Part shown: positions 9,679-18,180 of the stretch, in pieces
How the letters are laid out: each line of letters begins with the position of its first letter
How positions within the stretch are numbered: position 1 is the first letter of the stretch
NCBI GenBank assembly: GCA_964496365.1
Contig: CAZBZK010000011.1
Location: 1 to 33,625, forward strand
DNA from: AB-629-J13 sp964496365
Lineage (GTDB): Bacteria > Fidelibacterota > Marinisomatia > Marinisomatales > AB-629-J13
DNA: 33,625 nucleotides
Reading direction: 5' to 3'
Translations under genes and position numbers: made by a program
The notes under the pieces: model-generated
Database searches by the model: none
What the model was told of the DNA's origin: nothing
What the model saw: only the letters and a program-made list of their open reading frames with translations

Positions 9679-9721
9679 AAAAAACCCCAAAATAATTACA
9701 AGAATTTATTCGGGGTTTTTT
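9679..9721 (-). terminator. Intrinsic terminator after the sigma/anti-sigma block
   Basis: An inverted repeat AAAAAACCCC (9679-9688) and GGGGTTTTTT (9712-9721) can be extended inward by AATAA/TTATT pairing (9691-9695 with 9706-9710). Read on the minus strand it lies 17 bases after the anti-sigma stop codon, and a long T-rich run follows the stem. It separates the sigma block from the diguanylate cyclase block, so the latter needs its own promoter within about 9608-9678. Confidence 0.85.
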
Positions 9722-9738
9722 AAAGAGTAAATTATTCG

Positions 9739-10302
9739 TTAGTTGTCTTTTACAAAAGAGGTACGTTTATCCAATTGAAACGGTTTTTTTAATTCTTTAT
9801 CTTTAGAAGACGTTGAATCTGTTTGATGGTCCTGATTTTTATTATGTGCTAAATGATTGGTAATATCTGGACGATTTTGCTTCGGTAACGTATTGGGATT
9901 TTGCAAAGTGATACGAGGAGATTGTCCTGATGGTATGTTTCCAGAATTTGAATTATTAGTTGGGAAAAATTGAGATCCAACCCAAATAAAACAAATAAGT
10001 GCTCCTGAAAAAATACTTGCATAAATCGGTGTAAATCCAAAATACGTTTTACGCTTTTTTGCATTGTATTCCGGTTTATTTTTTTCTATAGTCAGATTGT
10101 GATTTAGATTTTCCATGAAGCCATTTGAAACGGTAACGGTTTCCAATTTATTAAGGGAATCCATGGTTAATTTTATGGCGTTCACTTTTTCTTTTTCAGT
10201 GGGATTTTCGTTTAAAAATGCCTCAAATTCTTTTCGCTGGGAAATGGGTAAGTTATTTTCAAGATAATCCGATATTAGGTCTTCAAATTGATAACGATTC
10301 AT
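9739..10302 (-). CDS. Membrane-bound anti-sigma factor
   Basis: This 187-residue protein follows an ECF sigma gene at a 19-bp spacing, the usual sigma/anti-sigma arrangement. The N-terminal 60 residues (YQFEDLISDYLENNLPISQR and onward) look like a helical anti-sigma domain of the ASD/zf-HC2 type, but they contain no cysteine and no HxxxCxxC motif, so this is a zinc-free version. A single membrane helix spans about residues 89-113, preceded by a basic KKRK, which places the anti-sigma domain in the cytoplasm. The outer part is short, low-complexity and rich in N, Q, S, P and K, with no recognisable sensor domain. The ATG has AAGGAG 12 bases upstream. The inducing signal is unknown. Confidence 0.75.
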   Translation of the reverse strand: MNRYQFEDLISDYLENNLPISQRKEFEAFLNENPTEKEKVNAIKLTMDSLNKLETVTVSNGFMENLNHNLTIEKNKPEYNAKKRKTYFGFTPIYASIFSGALICFIWVGSQFFPTNNSNSGNIPSGQSPRITLQNPNTLPKQNRPDITNHLAHNKNQDHQTDSTSSKDKELKKPFQLDKRTSFVKDN

Positions 10303-10321
10303 CTATATGTTTGTCTCCTTT

Positions 10322-10939
10322 TTATCTGTATTCTTTTAGTGATTGTTGCAGTTGTAATCGAGCTCGATTTATTCGTGATTTTACCGTTCCAAGAGGAACA
10401 TCGACGATTTTACTGATTTCTTCGTAAGAAAGTTCCTGTATATCTCGCAGAATTACAACCGTTCGGAAATGCAACGGTAATTGTAAGATTGCTCGTTGAA
10501 TATCCCTTTCTGCAAACTTTCCTTGAACCAATGCTTCTGATTCAATAGCTGTGGATGGAATTTCATATTTTCGGTCATCTGTATTGAGCTGACTTAACAA
10601 TGTAATTTTTCGTCGTTTTCGTTTACGTAATTCGGTTTTGGCTAAGTTACCGGCAATGGTATAAATCCATGTAGAAAATTTGGCAATCTCCTTGTAATAG
10701 TGTTTGTGAGTGTACACTTTAACCATGGTGTCTTGAACAATGTCTTCAGACAAATCCATATCTCCTAAAAATCGATAAACAAACGTCATCAAACGATCCC
10801 GGAAACGTCTGACCAATTCAACATAGGCTTGTTCATTTCCATTTTGAAAACTTCCAATTAATTCTTCATCAGAATACTGATATTGATTCTGTGGATTATC
10901 GGAGGGCATGGAATAGGAATTTGATGAATGCGGATTCAT
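10322..10939 (-). CDS. ECF sigma factor (sigma-70 family, RpoE-like)
   Basis: This 205-residue regulator directs RNA polymerase to alternative promoters. Region 2 covers about residues 35-108 (AYVELVRRFRDRLMTFVYRF, then LSEDIVQDTMVKVY and STWIYTIAGNLAKTELRKRK). Region 4 covers about residues 145-200, with the helix-turn-helix ELSYEEISKIVDVPLGTVKS. There is no sigma-1.1 or region 3, as expected for group 4 sigmas. The anti-sigma gene follows directly. The annotated ATG (10939) lies inside the end of holA, a 44-bp overlap. A second ATG at 10909 would cut the overlap to 14 bp and remove ten poorly conserved residues. Neither has a good ribosome-binding site. Target genes cannot be read from the window. 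Confidence 0.92.
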   Translation of the reverse strand: MNPHSSNSYSMPSDNPQNQYQYSDEELIGSFQNGNEQAYVELVRRFRDRLMTFVYRFLGDMDLSEDIVQDTMVKVYTHKHYYKEIAKFSTWIYTIAGNLAKTELRKRKRRKITLLSQLNTDDRKYEIPSTAIESEALVQGKFAERDIQRAILQLPLHFRTVVILRDIQELSYEEISKIVDVPLGTVKSRINRARLQLQQSLKEYR

Positions 10940-11891
10940 AATGAACAGACGTGGTTTTTATCTTCCTATCCAACGAGGTGAGATATTCAATAATGTTTTC
11001 AATTTCATTTAAAGAGTAATGTTTTATTCCTATGGGTATTCGCTTTTTGATATAAGGTGAAAGGGGAATAAAACCAATATGAGACAAAAAAGTTCCATTA
11101 GAAATTTTTAAAAAATATAATCCCGTAAAAAACGTAATAAACAGATTCATCACTAAAGAAAAATCGGGTGCAGAATTCAAAAAAGATTTACCTCGAACCA
11201 GTGCTTTTGATAGATTTTTTTGTGCTATGACATCTAAAAATTCCCAATTTTGAAATGACCTTGACCATGGTGCATTTTTTTCCAAATCATCTAATTTGAT
11301 GGGATCATGTCCCTCATGTAATATACATATTTTGTCAATTTCATTCGCCAAATGATAAATAGAATCTCCATACATTTGAACCAATTTTGAAATCACATCC
11401 CTTGATACAGGCACATTTCTCTCCTTAAACAAAAGCTCTGTCCATTTTTTTAATCCTGAATCAAAAGGAGTTCTCATGAGTATAGGATTTATTATTTTTT
11501 CCAGTGAGGTCAAAAATTTGGTTTTTTTGAAAACAGCTTCTTGAATCATTATTAGACAATTGTCTTGGTTTGGATTTTTGCAATAAGATAATAATTCCTC
11601 TCTAACTTTTTCCTTGAGTTTTGATGGTTCGTATAAAATCAACAGCTTCTTCGATGAGAATAAATCAGATGTATTTAAACCATCCATTAATTCCCCTTTT
11701 TCCATTTCATCAGGAATCAGAATTTGTTTTTTTATTGACAGTTGATTGCTGAATACTGATTCTATTTTTTGGGTAAAATACCGGTGTAAAAAATGTTCGT
11801 TTCCTTTTAGAAAATATACAGGATTTATGTGTCCACTTTTGATTTTACTCAATACTTTACCGGGATTTACGGAGGCATTATTTTTTTTCAT
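10896..11891 (-). CDS. holA: DNA polymerase III subunit delta
   Basis: This 331-residue protein matches the length of HolA (about 340). HolA is the clamp-loader subunit that opens the beta sliding clamp during replication. Recognisable parts are the N-terminal NPVYFLKGNEHFLHRYF (the HolA opening, where the P-loop is degenerate), an NTSDLFSSKKLLILYEPSKL stretch, the middle-domain LVQMYGDSIYHLANEIDKIC, and a helical C-terminal collar domain. It overlaps the upstream symporter gene by 14 bp and the downstream sigma gene by up to 44 bp, so all are probably one transcript. Housekeeping genes placed with an ECF sigma suggest a long mixed operon and not a functional link. Confidence 0.9.
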   Translation of the reverse strand: MKKNNASVNPGKVLSKIKSGHINPVYFLKGNEHFLHRYFTQKIESVFSNQLSIKKQILIPDEMEKGELMDGLNTSDLFSSKKLLILYEPSKLKEKVREELLSYCKNPNQDNCLIMIQEAVFKKTKFLTSLEKIINPILMRTPFDSGLKKWTELLFKERNVPVSRDVISKLVQMYGDSIYHLANEIDKICILHEGHDPIKLDDLEKNAPWSRSFQNWEFLDVIAQKNLSKALVRGKSFLNSAPDFSLVMNLFITFFTGLYFLKISNGTFLSHIGFIPLSPYIKKRIPIGIKHYSLNEIENIIEYLTSLDRKIKTTSVHYESAFIKFLFHALR

Positions 11892-13323
11892 AAATGCTCA
11901 CCATTGTAATCATTAAGAATGAAAACACAAAACTAACCAACCTTTCCGTTACCATCGTTCTAAGGATATCTATATTTGCCCATACAATCGTGGTTAAAAA
12001 TCCTGTGATTAATCCCGCAATAATTCCATTTTTTGTGGTTTTTTTCCACCACAAGGATAATACCAATGCAGGACCAAAAGCTGAACCAAGACCACTCCAA
12101 GCATAACTGACGACACCAAAAATCTTTTTATCTTGGATTTCGGAAAAAACAGCAATCGCAAATGCTAATAATCCTAAAATGATTATCATAATTCTACTCA
12201 GGGTCACCAGTGATTTATTGGTTAAATCTTTCTTCAAAAATTGATGGATAAAATCTTCAGTAATGGCAGATGTTGAAACCAATAATTGGGAGTCAGCAGT
12301 GGACATCATAGCGGCAACTGCCCCTGAAATAAATAATCCCGCAAGGATCGGATGAAGTAATTCAGTAGCAAGCCTTGGCATAGCTTGTTCAACATCTATG
12401 GTTGTAAAATATTCTGGACCAAAATAAACCAATGCAACCAATCCAACTAAAAAGGCACCGGTAATCCCCGGAATTGCCCATGCAATGGCAATTCGTCTGG
12501 CGGTTTTTATTTCTTGTGGATTACGAATTGCCATATAACGAATAATCAAATGGGGTTGTCCCAAATATCCCAATCCCCAACTCAATCCACCTAAAGCAAT
12601 CATGAGTCCGCCAAGCCCTGATTGTCCCATAAACACGGATTGGTTACCGGAATTAAAAATGGTTTCTGCTTGAGCTAAACTTTCTCCAAGGGTGTGTTCA
12701 GATCCCCGCAATTCAATGATGCCCACAATGGGTAAAATGACTAAAGTCCCAAACATCAAAATTCCTTGTACAAGGTCTGTCCATGCCACAGCTAAAAATC
12801 CACCCATTAATGTATAAATTATGATAATGGAAGCACCGATGGATATTCCATAAATAGGATGAATATTGAATAAGGAATTCAACACTTTTCCCGATGCATG
12901 AAACTGAGCAGAGACATAAAATGTAAAGAAAAATGCAATGATTAATGCTGAAAATAATCGAATGATATTTGAATGATCATGGAATTTCCGATGAAAATAT
13001 TCTGGAATGGTTAGCACTCCATATTTTTCGGTTTCTTCTCTCAGTTTTTGTGCAATTAGAAACCAAGAAGCTACAATGCCTATTGTTATACCGATTACCG
13101 TCCAAATTTCACCTAATCCAACTGCAATGGCGGCACCGGGTAGTGCCAGTAACAGCCATGCCGACTCACCGGAAGCCCGCTCTGAAAATGCCGTAACCCA
13201 GGGACCGAGTTTCCTTCCTGCTAAGAGGTAGTCTTCCTGAGTTTTATTGAATTTGAAAGTCCAAATTCCGACTCCCAGTAAAAATAAGAGATATAGAATG
13301 AATATGATTCCAATGGTATCCAT
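11878..13323 (-). CDS. putP: Sodium:solute symporter, PutP-like (SSS family)
   Basis: This 481-residue membrane protein has about 13 hydrophobic segments and aligns over its length with E. coli PutP, the Na+/proline symporter. Examples are YLLAGRKLGPWVTAFSERAS, LMGGFLAVAWTDLVQGILMF, LGYLGQPHLIIRYMA, MMSTADSQLLVSTSAITED and VVSYAWSGLGSAFGPALVLS. The Na+ site serine/threonine pair (S340/T341 of PutP) is kept in MMST. In the first discontinuous helix, however, PutP has ASDMSGW with the Na+-linked Asp55; here it reads ASGESAW, so Asp55 is replaced by Gly with a neighbouring Glu. Substrate may be proline or another organic solute, and the ion coupling could differ in detail. It lies 26 bp after uppP and overlaps holA. 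Confidence 0.88.
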   Translation of the reverse strand: MDTIGIIFILYLLFLLGVGIWTFKFNKTQEDYLLAGRKLGPWVTAFSERASGESAWLLLALPGAAIAVGLGEIWTVIGITIGIVASWFLIAQKLREETEKYGVLTIPEYFHRKFHDHSNIIRLFSALIIAFFFTFYVSAQFHASGKVLNSLFNIHPIYGISIGASIIIIYTLMGGFLAVAWTDLVQGILMFGTLVILPIVGIIELRGSEHTLGESLAQAETIFNSGNQSVFMGQSGLGGLMIALGGLSWGLGYLGQPHLIIRYMAIRNPQEIKTARRIAIAWAIPGITGAFLVGLVALVYFGPEYFTTIDVEQAMPRLATELLHPILAGLFISGAVAAMMSTADSQLLVSTSAITEDFIHQFLKKDLTNKSLVTLSRIMIIILGLLAFAIAVFSEIQDKKIFGVVSYAWSGLGSAFGPALVLSLWWKKTTKNGIIAGLITGFLTTIVWANIDILRTMVTERLVSFVFSFLMITMVSIYEKK

Positions 13324-13349
13324 GTTATATCAACAATTATTCAATCTGA

Positions 13350-14111
13350 TTAAGTGATTATCCATGTAACAAATCCGGTTATCAAACAATAAAACCCAAA
13401 CCAAAAAAAACGACCTAATTTTAACCAATTTAACAACCATTTTAATGCAAATATTCCTATGAAAAATGAACTAAAAAATCCACAAATCATAACGATCCAT
13501 GAAACTGCAGTGAACGATTCGATTTCAAGAGCGGTGAGCAAGCCGGCTCCGAAAATGACGGGAATGGAAAGTAAAAATGAGAACCGAGCTGCTTTTTCGG
13601 AGGAGATTCCCAAAATGAGTCCCGTGCATATGGTCATTCCTGATCTGGAAATTCCGGGCAGAATTGCAATCGCTTGGGAAAGACCAATTATTAAACCAGA
13701 TAGAAGCGTCAATTCTGAATGTCCACCGTAGAATCGTTTGGACAGGATTAACACCGACCCTGTGGTCATCAATGCAATGCCTACATAACTACTATCTTCA
13801 AAAATAATATTGACTTTGTCCTTTAATAAAAATCCTGCACAAATTGCAGGCAGTGTACCCAACATTAAAATCCATACATCGTTTTGGGTTTGTTTTGATT
13901 TTAGAGTGGTAAGAATTTCTATAATATCACGTCGAAACACAACCAAAACACTACCCAATGTCCCTAAATGAACCATGACCTCAAATATATGACCGGGAAT
14001 AGAAATATTCATCAAGTGTTGTCCAAGTACTAAATGTCCAGAACTACTCACAGGAAGAAACTCCGTTAGTCCTTGGATGATTCCCAAAAATAAGGATTGA
14101 ATCCAGTCCAT
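13350..14111 (-). CDS. uppP: Undecaprenyl-diphosphatase
   Basis: This 253-residue inner-membrane enzyme removes a phosphate from undecaprenyl pyrophosphate, recycling the lipid carrier used for peptidoglycan and surface glycans. Both signature motifs of the UppP/BacA family are visible: QGLTEFLPVSSSGHLVLGQH (residues about 14-33, containing the (E/Q)xxxE motif and the SSSGH loop) and LPGISRSGMTICTG near residue 150, the PGxSRSxxT motif. Length and number of hydrophobic helices (about eight) fit the family. The gene is 3 bp from pgeF and 26 bp from the symporter. It supplies the carrier that the DPM-like transferase of the neighbouring block would need. Confidence 0.95.
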   Translation of the reverse strand: MDWIQSLFLGIIQGLTEFLPVSSSGHLVLGQHLMNISIPGHIFEVMVHLGTLGSVLVVFRRDIIEILTTLKSKQTQNDVWILMLGTLPAICAGFLLKDKVNIIFEDSSYVGIALMTTGSVLILSKRFYGGHSELTLLSGLIIGLSQAIAILPGISRSGMTICTGLILGISSEKAARFSFLLSIPVIFGAGLLTALEIESFTAVSWIVMICGFFSSFFIGIFALKWLLNWLKLGRFFWFGFYCLITGFVTWIIT

Positions 14112-14114
14112 AAA

Positions 14115-14807
14115 TTAAGAAACGCCTCCTGTCCATCCCATGACTGCAAACATACGACCATTTAACTTTTTCTCCTTTCGGAAGGAAAAAAATAAATCGT
14201 TTCTGCAGTATGTACAGAGTTCACAGTCGTAAATAGAGTTTTCAAAAATTCCTGACAAAATTAATTGGTCTTTTATCATGGATTTCATATCAACCAAAAA
14301 AGAAAGTTCTCCATTGGATTTAACAAGGTGTTTTGGAAAATAGGATACAATATCTTCCTTCACTTCAAAATGTTTCTGGCAAATACCTGGTCCTAACAGG
14401 GCTTTAATATGGTTAGGGTTTCCTCCAAACTGACTCATCAATTTAACTGCCTTGATAGAGATTTGATGTACGGTGCCCCTCCATCCTGAATGCACCAATC
14501 CAGTTAAACCGGAATGTTCATCCACGAGATAGATCGGAATACAATCTGCAACTTTAATAAATAACACTAACGATTTATTTTGAGTAATAAACCCATCGCA
14601 ATCCATCCCAGATCCCTGTTTATGGACGAACAGAGTTTTATCAGAATGGGTCTGGTTTGCTGTGCAATAATGGATGGAAGATAACTGAAAATGTTCCATT
14701 AATTTTAGGCGTATTGTATGATTATCACCTGCCATTTGTCTGAGGGAAATTCCTGCTTTTAAATTTGGAAGATTAAACCATTCAGAAAAATCAATATATT
14801 CTTTCAA
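14115..14807 (-). CDS. pgeF: Laccase-domain protein, PgeF/YfiH family
   Basis: This 230-residue protein belongs to the multicopper-polyphenol-oxidase-like (Cu-oxidase_4/DUF152) family. Members cleave purine nucleosides or, as PgeF, correct wrong amino acids in peptidoglycan precursors. The catalytic metal ligands are visible: His in NQTHSDKTLFV, Cys in FIKVADCIPIYL and His in GLVHSGWRGT. The C-terminal CELCTYCRNDLFFSFRKEKK matches the family CTyc...fFSyRr signature. No ATG precedes the conserved start, so a TTG at 14807 is used; the first in-frame Met is 25 residues in and would remove the conserved N-terminus. Neighbours uppP and the LpoA-like protein are also envelope genes, which slightly favours the peptidoglycan role. 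Confidence 0.88.
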   Translation of the reverse strand: MKEYIDFSEWFNLPNLKAGISLRQMAGDNHTIRLKLMEHFQLSSIHYCTANQTHSDKTLFVHKQGSGMDCDGFITQNKSLVLFIKVADCIPIYLVDEHSGLTGLVHSGWRGTVHQISIKAVKLMSQFGGNPNHIKALLGPGICQKHFEVKEDIVSYFPKHLVKSNGELSFLVDMKSMIKDQLILSGIFENSIYDCELCTYCRNDLFFSFRKEKKLNGRMFAVMGWTGGVS

Positions 14808-14817
14808 AATTTCAAAT

Positions 14818-16665
14818 TCAAGGAGTATGGGTTTGAATTGAAATCAAGGAATCCGCCAAAAAATATCCGGAGGGAGTAAATTGATTATTCCGATACGTCA
14901 ATATATGCAGAGCCTGATTAACTTGAGAATGATCGGGGAAAAAATATAAATGGGAATGGGTGTCTATTAGTTTTGAGTCACCATGGTGTTCATCCACATT
15001 TATTTTTGATAGGAAAAATGCAGTATCATATCCATCAATATATTCAGTCATTCCTCGGTTATATTCCTCAACATTTGCTCCATTTATGTATTTATATCGA
15101 GTAGAGGTCAATAAGATCAAATTTTGAAAATGAGGACCAATGTTTTCTTTATTCAGTGTTTCCAAATCCAACCAGCCATCGTGTCCAACTATTTGTGTTT
15201 GGAGATTGTACATTGGATATTGAGTGCCAATGAATGAAAGATTTTGATGTGCCAACGGAAGGTATAATCCTTCAATGGTTTCTAATTTAACTTTGCTTGA
15301 ATCCCTTTTGGATTTCAACGGATTTTCATCTATGATTTCTTCCTCCTCAAAAAAATCCTCAACATCGATGGAAAACATGGCATTCAAACTATCAATATCC
15401 ATCCCTAATAAAGGGTCATCATCAACCGGTGCAGGGAGTAAATCCCACGCTGTTTTCCTAAGAGCAGAAAATTGTTTTTTTAAATTTTTTGAGTCGTGAT
15501 GATACCAATCCAAAAAAATAGGAACTATTCCTTGTTTATCTAGTTCCTTTAAAAAAGCATCTACATATTGTTTTCCCTCTTCTGAGGCAGGGGCAATGAC
15601 AGCAATGGTATCTAAATTGAGGTATTCTGTCATGTAACGAGCTGCCCATTCCCCTTTTTGGTTAATACTGGGATTTAAAAAAGTTGCCTGTGTTGAGAAT
15701 TTTTCGAGGGTTTCTGTAGGTTCAAAAGGAAAAAAAAACTGTTTATTTTTTGCATAAATCGAAGTTAATCCTGCTAGTGCATGGTTTGGAGGTAAAAACC
15801 CAATGATAGAGGATACTTGTGATATTTCAGATAATGCCTTTAATTTCTGGATGGTTCCGGTCAATGAACTCTCATTATCAAATACATATACTGAATAATC
15901 CAGATGTTTTTGATTTAAAAACCCCGATTCCAACCCGTTTAAAAATTCTTGACCACTATAGTTATTTTCCCCGGTTAAGGGTAAAATGACTCCCACATTT
16001 ACTCGTGAATTATTTTCCGAGGTATTCATTTTTAATAAGTCATCGTATAGATTAAAAAACGTTTCTGGAAGATTTAACGGATCAATCAAATGAGTTAGAA
16101 AAAGTCCCTTCTCTTTTTCACCATTGATTATATGGGTGATTGCAGAAGATAACATTAAAATAGTTTGGTTTTCCCTATGGACTTCTAAGAATTGTATGGC
16201 TTCAATATCCTGAATGGATAAGCCAATTGAAATGGTATTTAAAATCCTTTTATCTATTTTTATCTGGGATGTTTCGGTACATCCTATCCTTGCTTTCAAA
16301 TAGAATTCAAAAGCACTTGAGTAAAATCCTTCGTTGATTAACAAATCGCCTGTGAGTTGAAACACATCGCTTTTATATGAGCTCTCGGGATATAAGTGAT
16401 GAAATTCATGAATGAATACACGAGTTTTTTCATGATGTTCCTGGGCAAATGAACATTTGATTTTTAACAGTAAAACAGCACTAAATAAATCCCCCCATTC
16501 ATCTAGGGTTCGTTTCGAAAGTATTTTTTCTGCGATGGCATACCTGTCAGAATTGAAATGTCGAACAGCAACTTCAAATTCGGTTTTTGAGTTTTTGAGG
16601 GCAAATATACACGGTACGCTGACCATGAAAATGAGAAGGGATGGGAAGAAGGTTTGTTTTCTCAA
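14818..16665 (-). CDS. Periplasmic-binding-fold protein with N-terminal TPR-like region (LpoA-like)
   Basis: This 615-residue exported protein begins with a signal peptide (RKQTFFPSLLIFMVSVPCIF, cleavage near residue 23). Residues about 25-210 form helical TPR-like repeats. From about residue 222 it has a type 1 periplasmic binding fold: NVGVILPLTGENNYSGQEF, then VSSIIGFLPPNHALAGL, LDTIAVIAPASEEGKQYVDA and a C-terminal VEEYNRGMTEYIDGYDTAFF. This TPR plus binding-fold arrangement resembles LpoA, the outer-membrane activator of penicillin-binding protein 1A, and also branched-chain amino acid receptors. No lipobox is seen, and an acidic insert (FFEEEEIIDENPL) lies near residue 440. The start is TTG; the nearby ATG at 16679 is out of frame and stops after five codons. 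Its neighbours pgeF and uppP support a cell-wall role. Confidence 0.72.
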   Translation of the reverse strand: MRKQTFFPSLLIFMVSVPCIFALKNSKTEFEVAVRHFNSDRYAIAEKILSKRTLDEWGDLFSAVLLLKIKCSFAQEHHEKTRVFIHEFHHLYPESSYKSDVFQLTGDLLINEGFYSSAFEFYLKARIGCTETSQIKIDKRILNTISIGLSIQDIEAIQFLEVHRENQTILMLSSAITHIINGEKEKGLFLTHLIDPLNLPETFFNLYDDLLKMNTSENNSRVNVGVILPLTGENNYSGQEFLNGLESGFLNQKHLDYSVYVFDNESSLTGTIQKLKALSEISQVSSIIGFLPPNHALAGLTSIYAKNKQFFFPFEPTETLEKFSTQATFLNPSINQKGEWAARYMTEYLNLDTIAVIAPASEEGKQYVDAFLKELDKQGIVPIFLDWYHHDSKNLKKQFSALRKTAWDLLPAPVDDDPLLGMDIDSLNAMFSIDVEDFFEEEEIIDENPLKSKRDSSKVKLETIEGLYLPLAHQNLSFIGTQYPMYNLQTQIVGHDGWLDLETLNKENIGPHFQNLILLTSTRYKYINGANVEEYNRGMTEYIDGYDTAFFLSKINVDEHHGDSKLIDTHSHLYFFPDHSQVNQALHILTYRNNQFTPSGYFLADSLISIQTHTP

Positions 16666-16808
16666 TTGCGTAGTTTCATAAAATATTTAGACTGTAAAAT
16701 TACAAATGATACCCTAAATCCAATTCGAAAATAATAATCTCTGGGATCATTGGTTTATTTTAAAACAACACAGTTGACGAATTCCAATAAAAAAACACCA
16801 AACTATAC

Positions 16809-17762
16809 TCAACGGTTGAATCCTTGTTTTTCCATCCACTTATCTGCAACAAATTTGCTTAAATAATTTCGAATCCCATCTGCCAAAATAATCAAACAAT
16901 TTTCATGTTCATTTAATGATTCACATGCTTGCAGGGCTGCCCAAACACAGGAACCGGAAGAACCTCCCACTAACAATCCTTCTTCCTTTATCAATCTTCG
17001 AGCCATGTTGAATGAGTCTTCATCGTTCACCTTTATATATTGATCCACCAAAGAATTATCCAAAACTTCCGGAAAAAAATCATATCCAATACCTTCCACG
17101 TGATAAGGATATATGTCTTCTCCACCTCCCAGAATTGAACCGAAAGGATCGACACCCATTATGTTTATGGAGGGAATGGTTGCTTTTAATTTTTTTGCCA
17201 CTCCGGTAATGGTGCCTCCGGTACCCACACCCATTACAACCGAATGAAGGTTTGTTCCGAATTCGGTTAGTATTTCTTCAGCCGTACCTTCAAAATGAGC
17301 GTTGGGATTTTGTTCATTCTTATATTGATCCAAAATATGAGAATTGGGAATGGATTCCTGTAATTTTTTAGCCACTTCAATCAGCCCTTCCGGGTCATCA
17401 TGGGCAGCTTCTGTTGGAGTTCGAATGATTTCGGCACCCAATGCTTTCAGAACCACTTCTTTTTCCATGCTCATTTTTTCCGGCATGGTAATAATCAATC
17501 GGTATCCTTTCACTGCTGCCGCCAGTGCCAATCCAATCCCTGTGTTTCCGGATGTGGGTTCAATCAACGTATCTCCCGGTTTGATTTGACCTGCGGATTC
17601 TGCAGACTCTATCATCCGCATACCAATTCGGTCTTTCAGGGAACCACCTGCATTGAAAAACTCACATTTTACGTAAAGATTGCATTTTAAATTTTTCCCG
17701 ATTTTATTTAATTGAACTATAGGAGTGTTTCCAATGGTATCGAGTATTGAATTATAAATCAT
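16809..17762 (-). CDS. cbs: Cystathionine beta-synthase / cysteine synthase-like PLP enzyme
   Basis: This 317-residue fold-type II PLP enzyme replaces the beta-substituent of serine or O-acetylserine with a thiol. The PLP lysine is K43 in AGGSLKDRIGMRM; the phosphate-binding loop is VGTGGTITG, and EPTSGNTGIGLALAAAVKGY is the asparagine-loop region. From memory, many segments match the catalytic core of human cystathionine beta-synthase closely (SGNTGIGLALAAA, GYxxIIxMPEKMSxEK, LGAEIxRTPT, NSHILDQYxN, VEGIGYDF). This makes a transsulfuration role at least as likely as cysteine synthesis. It lacks the N-terminal heme region and the C-terminal CBS regulatory domains. The ATG has AAAGGA 6 bases upstream. 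It is a single gene, first on the minus strand beside the divergent intergenic region. Confidence 0.85.
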   Translation of the reverse strand: MIYNSILDTIGNTPIVQLNKIGKNLKCNLYVKCEFFNAGGSLKDRIGMRMIESAESAGQIKPGDTLIEPTSGNTGIGLALAAAVKGYRLIITMPEKMSMEKEVVLKALGAEIIRTPTEAAHDDPEGLIEVAKKLQESIPNSHILDQYKNEQNPNAHFEGTAEEILTEFGTNLHSVVMGVGTGGTITGVAKKLKATIPSINIMGVDPFGSILGGGEDIYPYHVEGIGYDFFPEVLDNSLVDQYIKVNDEDSFNMARRLIKEEGLLVGGSSGSCVWAALQACESLNEHENCLIILADGIRNYLSKFVADKWMEKQGFNR

Positions 17763-17992
17763 GATGTTCCTTTAAGACTATTATTTTGATATGAAAAAGA
17801 TTAGGAAAATTTACGTCTAATTACTATTTTTCATTGCAGTATAATTAAATTCATTAGAAAAAGAAAAAATGAAAAATGTGATGTAAATCATATTTTGGGG
17901 ATTACTTGATTTTTTCGCTTGTATGGATTGAAAAGGGGTTATACATTTCCGCCCGAGCTATGTGGAAGACCTTAACAAAATCTAGTGGTTTT

Positions 17993-18018
17993 CGCCCTTT
18001 TTCTATTTTTAAAGGGTG
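17993..18018 (+). other. Leader hairpin upstream of giant gene 1
   Basis: CGCCCTTT (17993-18000) pairs with AAAGGGTG (18011-18018), including one G-T pair, around a T-rich ten-base loop. No T-tract follows, so it is more likely a leader RNA structure than a terminator. Its role is unknown. Confidence 0.4.
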
Positions 18019-18174
18019 TATACTGCGATGTAAGAGAAATAGTTAGATGACTAGTTCCTGTACCTATTTTCAACCGAATCCAAACGCTCCGATGCCTTGG
18101 CGAAACCCGTTGTTCTTGACATCAATCCTTCCTCATTTCTTTTCAATAAAATTTCTTTTCAAATCAATAAACAT

Positions 18175-18180
18175 AAGGAG
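18175..18180 (+). promoter_or_regulatory. Ribosome binding site of giant gene 1
   Basis: AAGGAG lies 6 bases before the ATG at 18187 and fixes this start, which also gives a clean signal peptide. Confidence 0.85.

Noticed and set aside
16660..16685. Possible frameshift at the start of the LpoA-like gene (ATG at 16679 out of frame with the TTG start at 16665)
   Set aside because: The ATG frame stops after five codons, and the TTG start already gives a complete signal peptide. A sequencing error is possible but not needed.
17838..17845. TATAAT-like box on the plus strand as the promoter of giant gene 1
   Set aside because: No -35 element at a suitable distance, and the region is generally AT-rich. 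It equally reads TATACT on the minus strand for the cbs-like gene.
17960..18046. 28-codon open frame in the leader of giant gene 1 (MWKTLTKSSGFRPFSIFKGC...)
   Set aside because: No ribosome-binding site, no recognisable leader-peptide or attenuator pattern, and it overlaps the hairpin at 17993-18018. Most likely chance.
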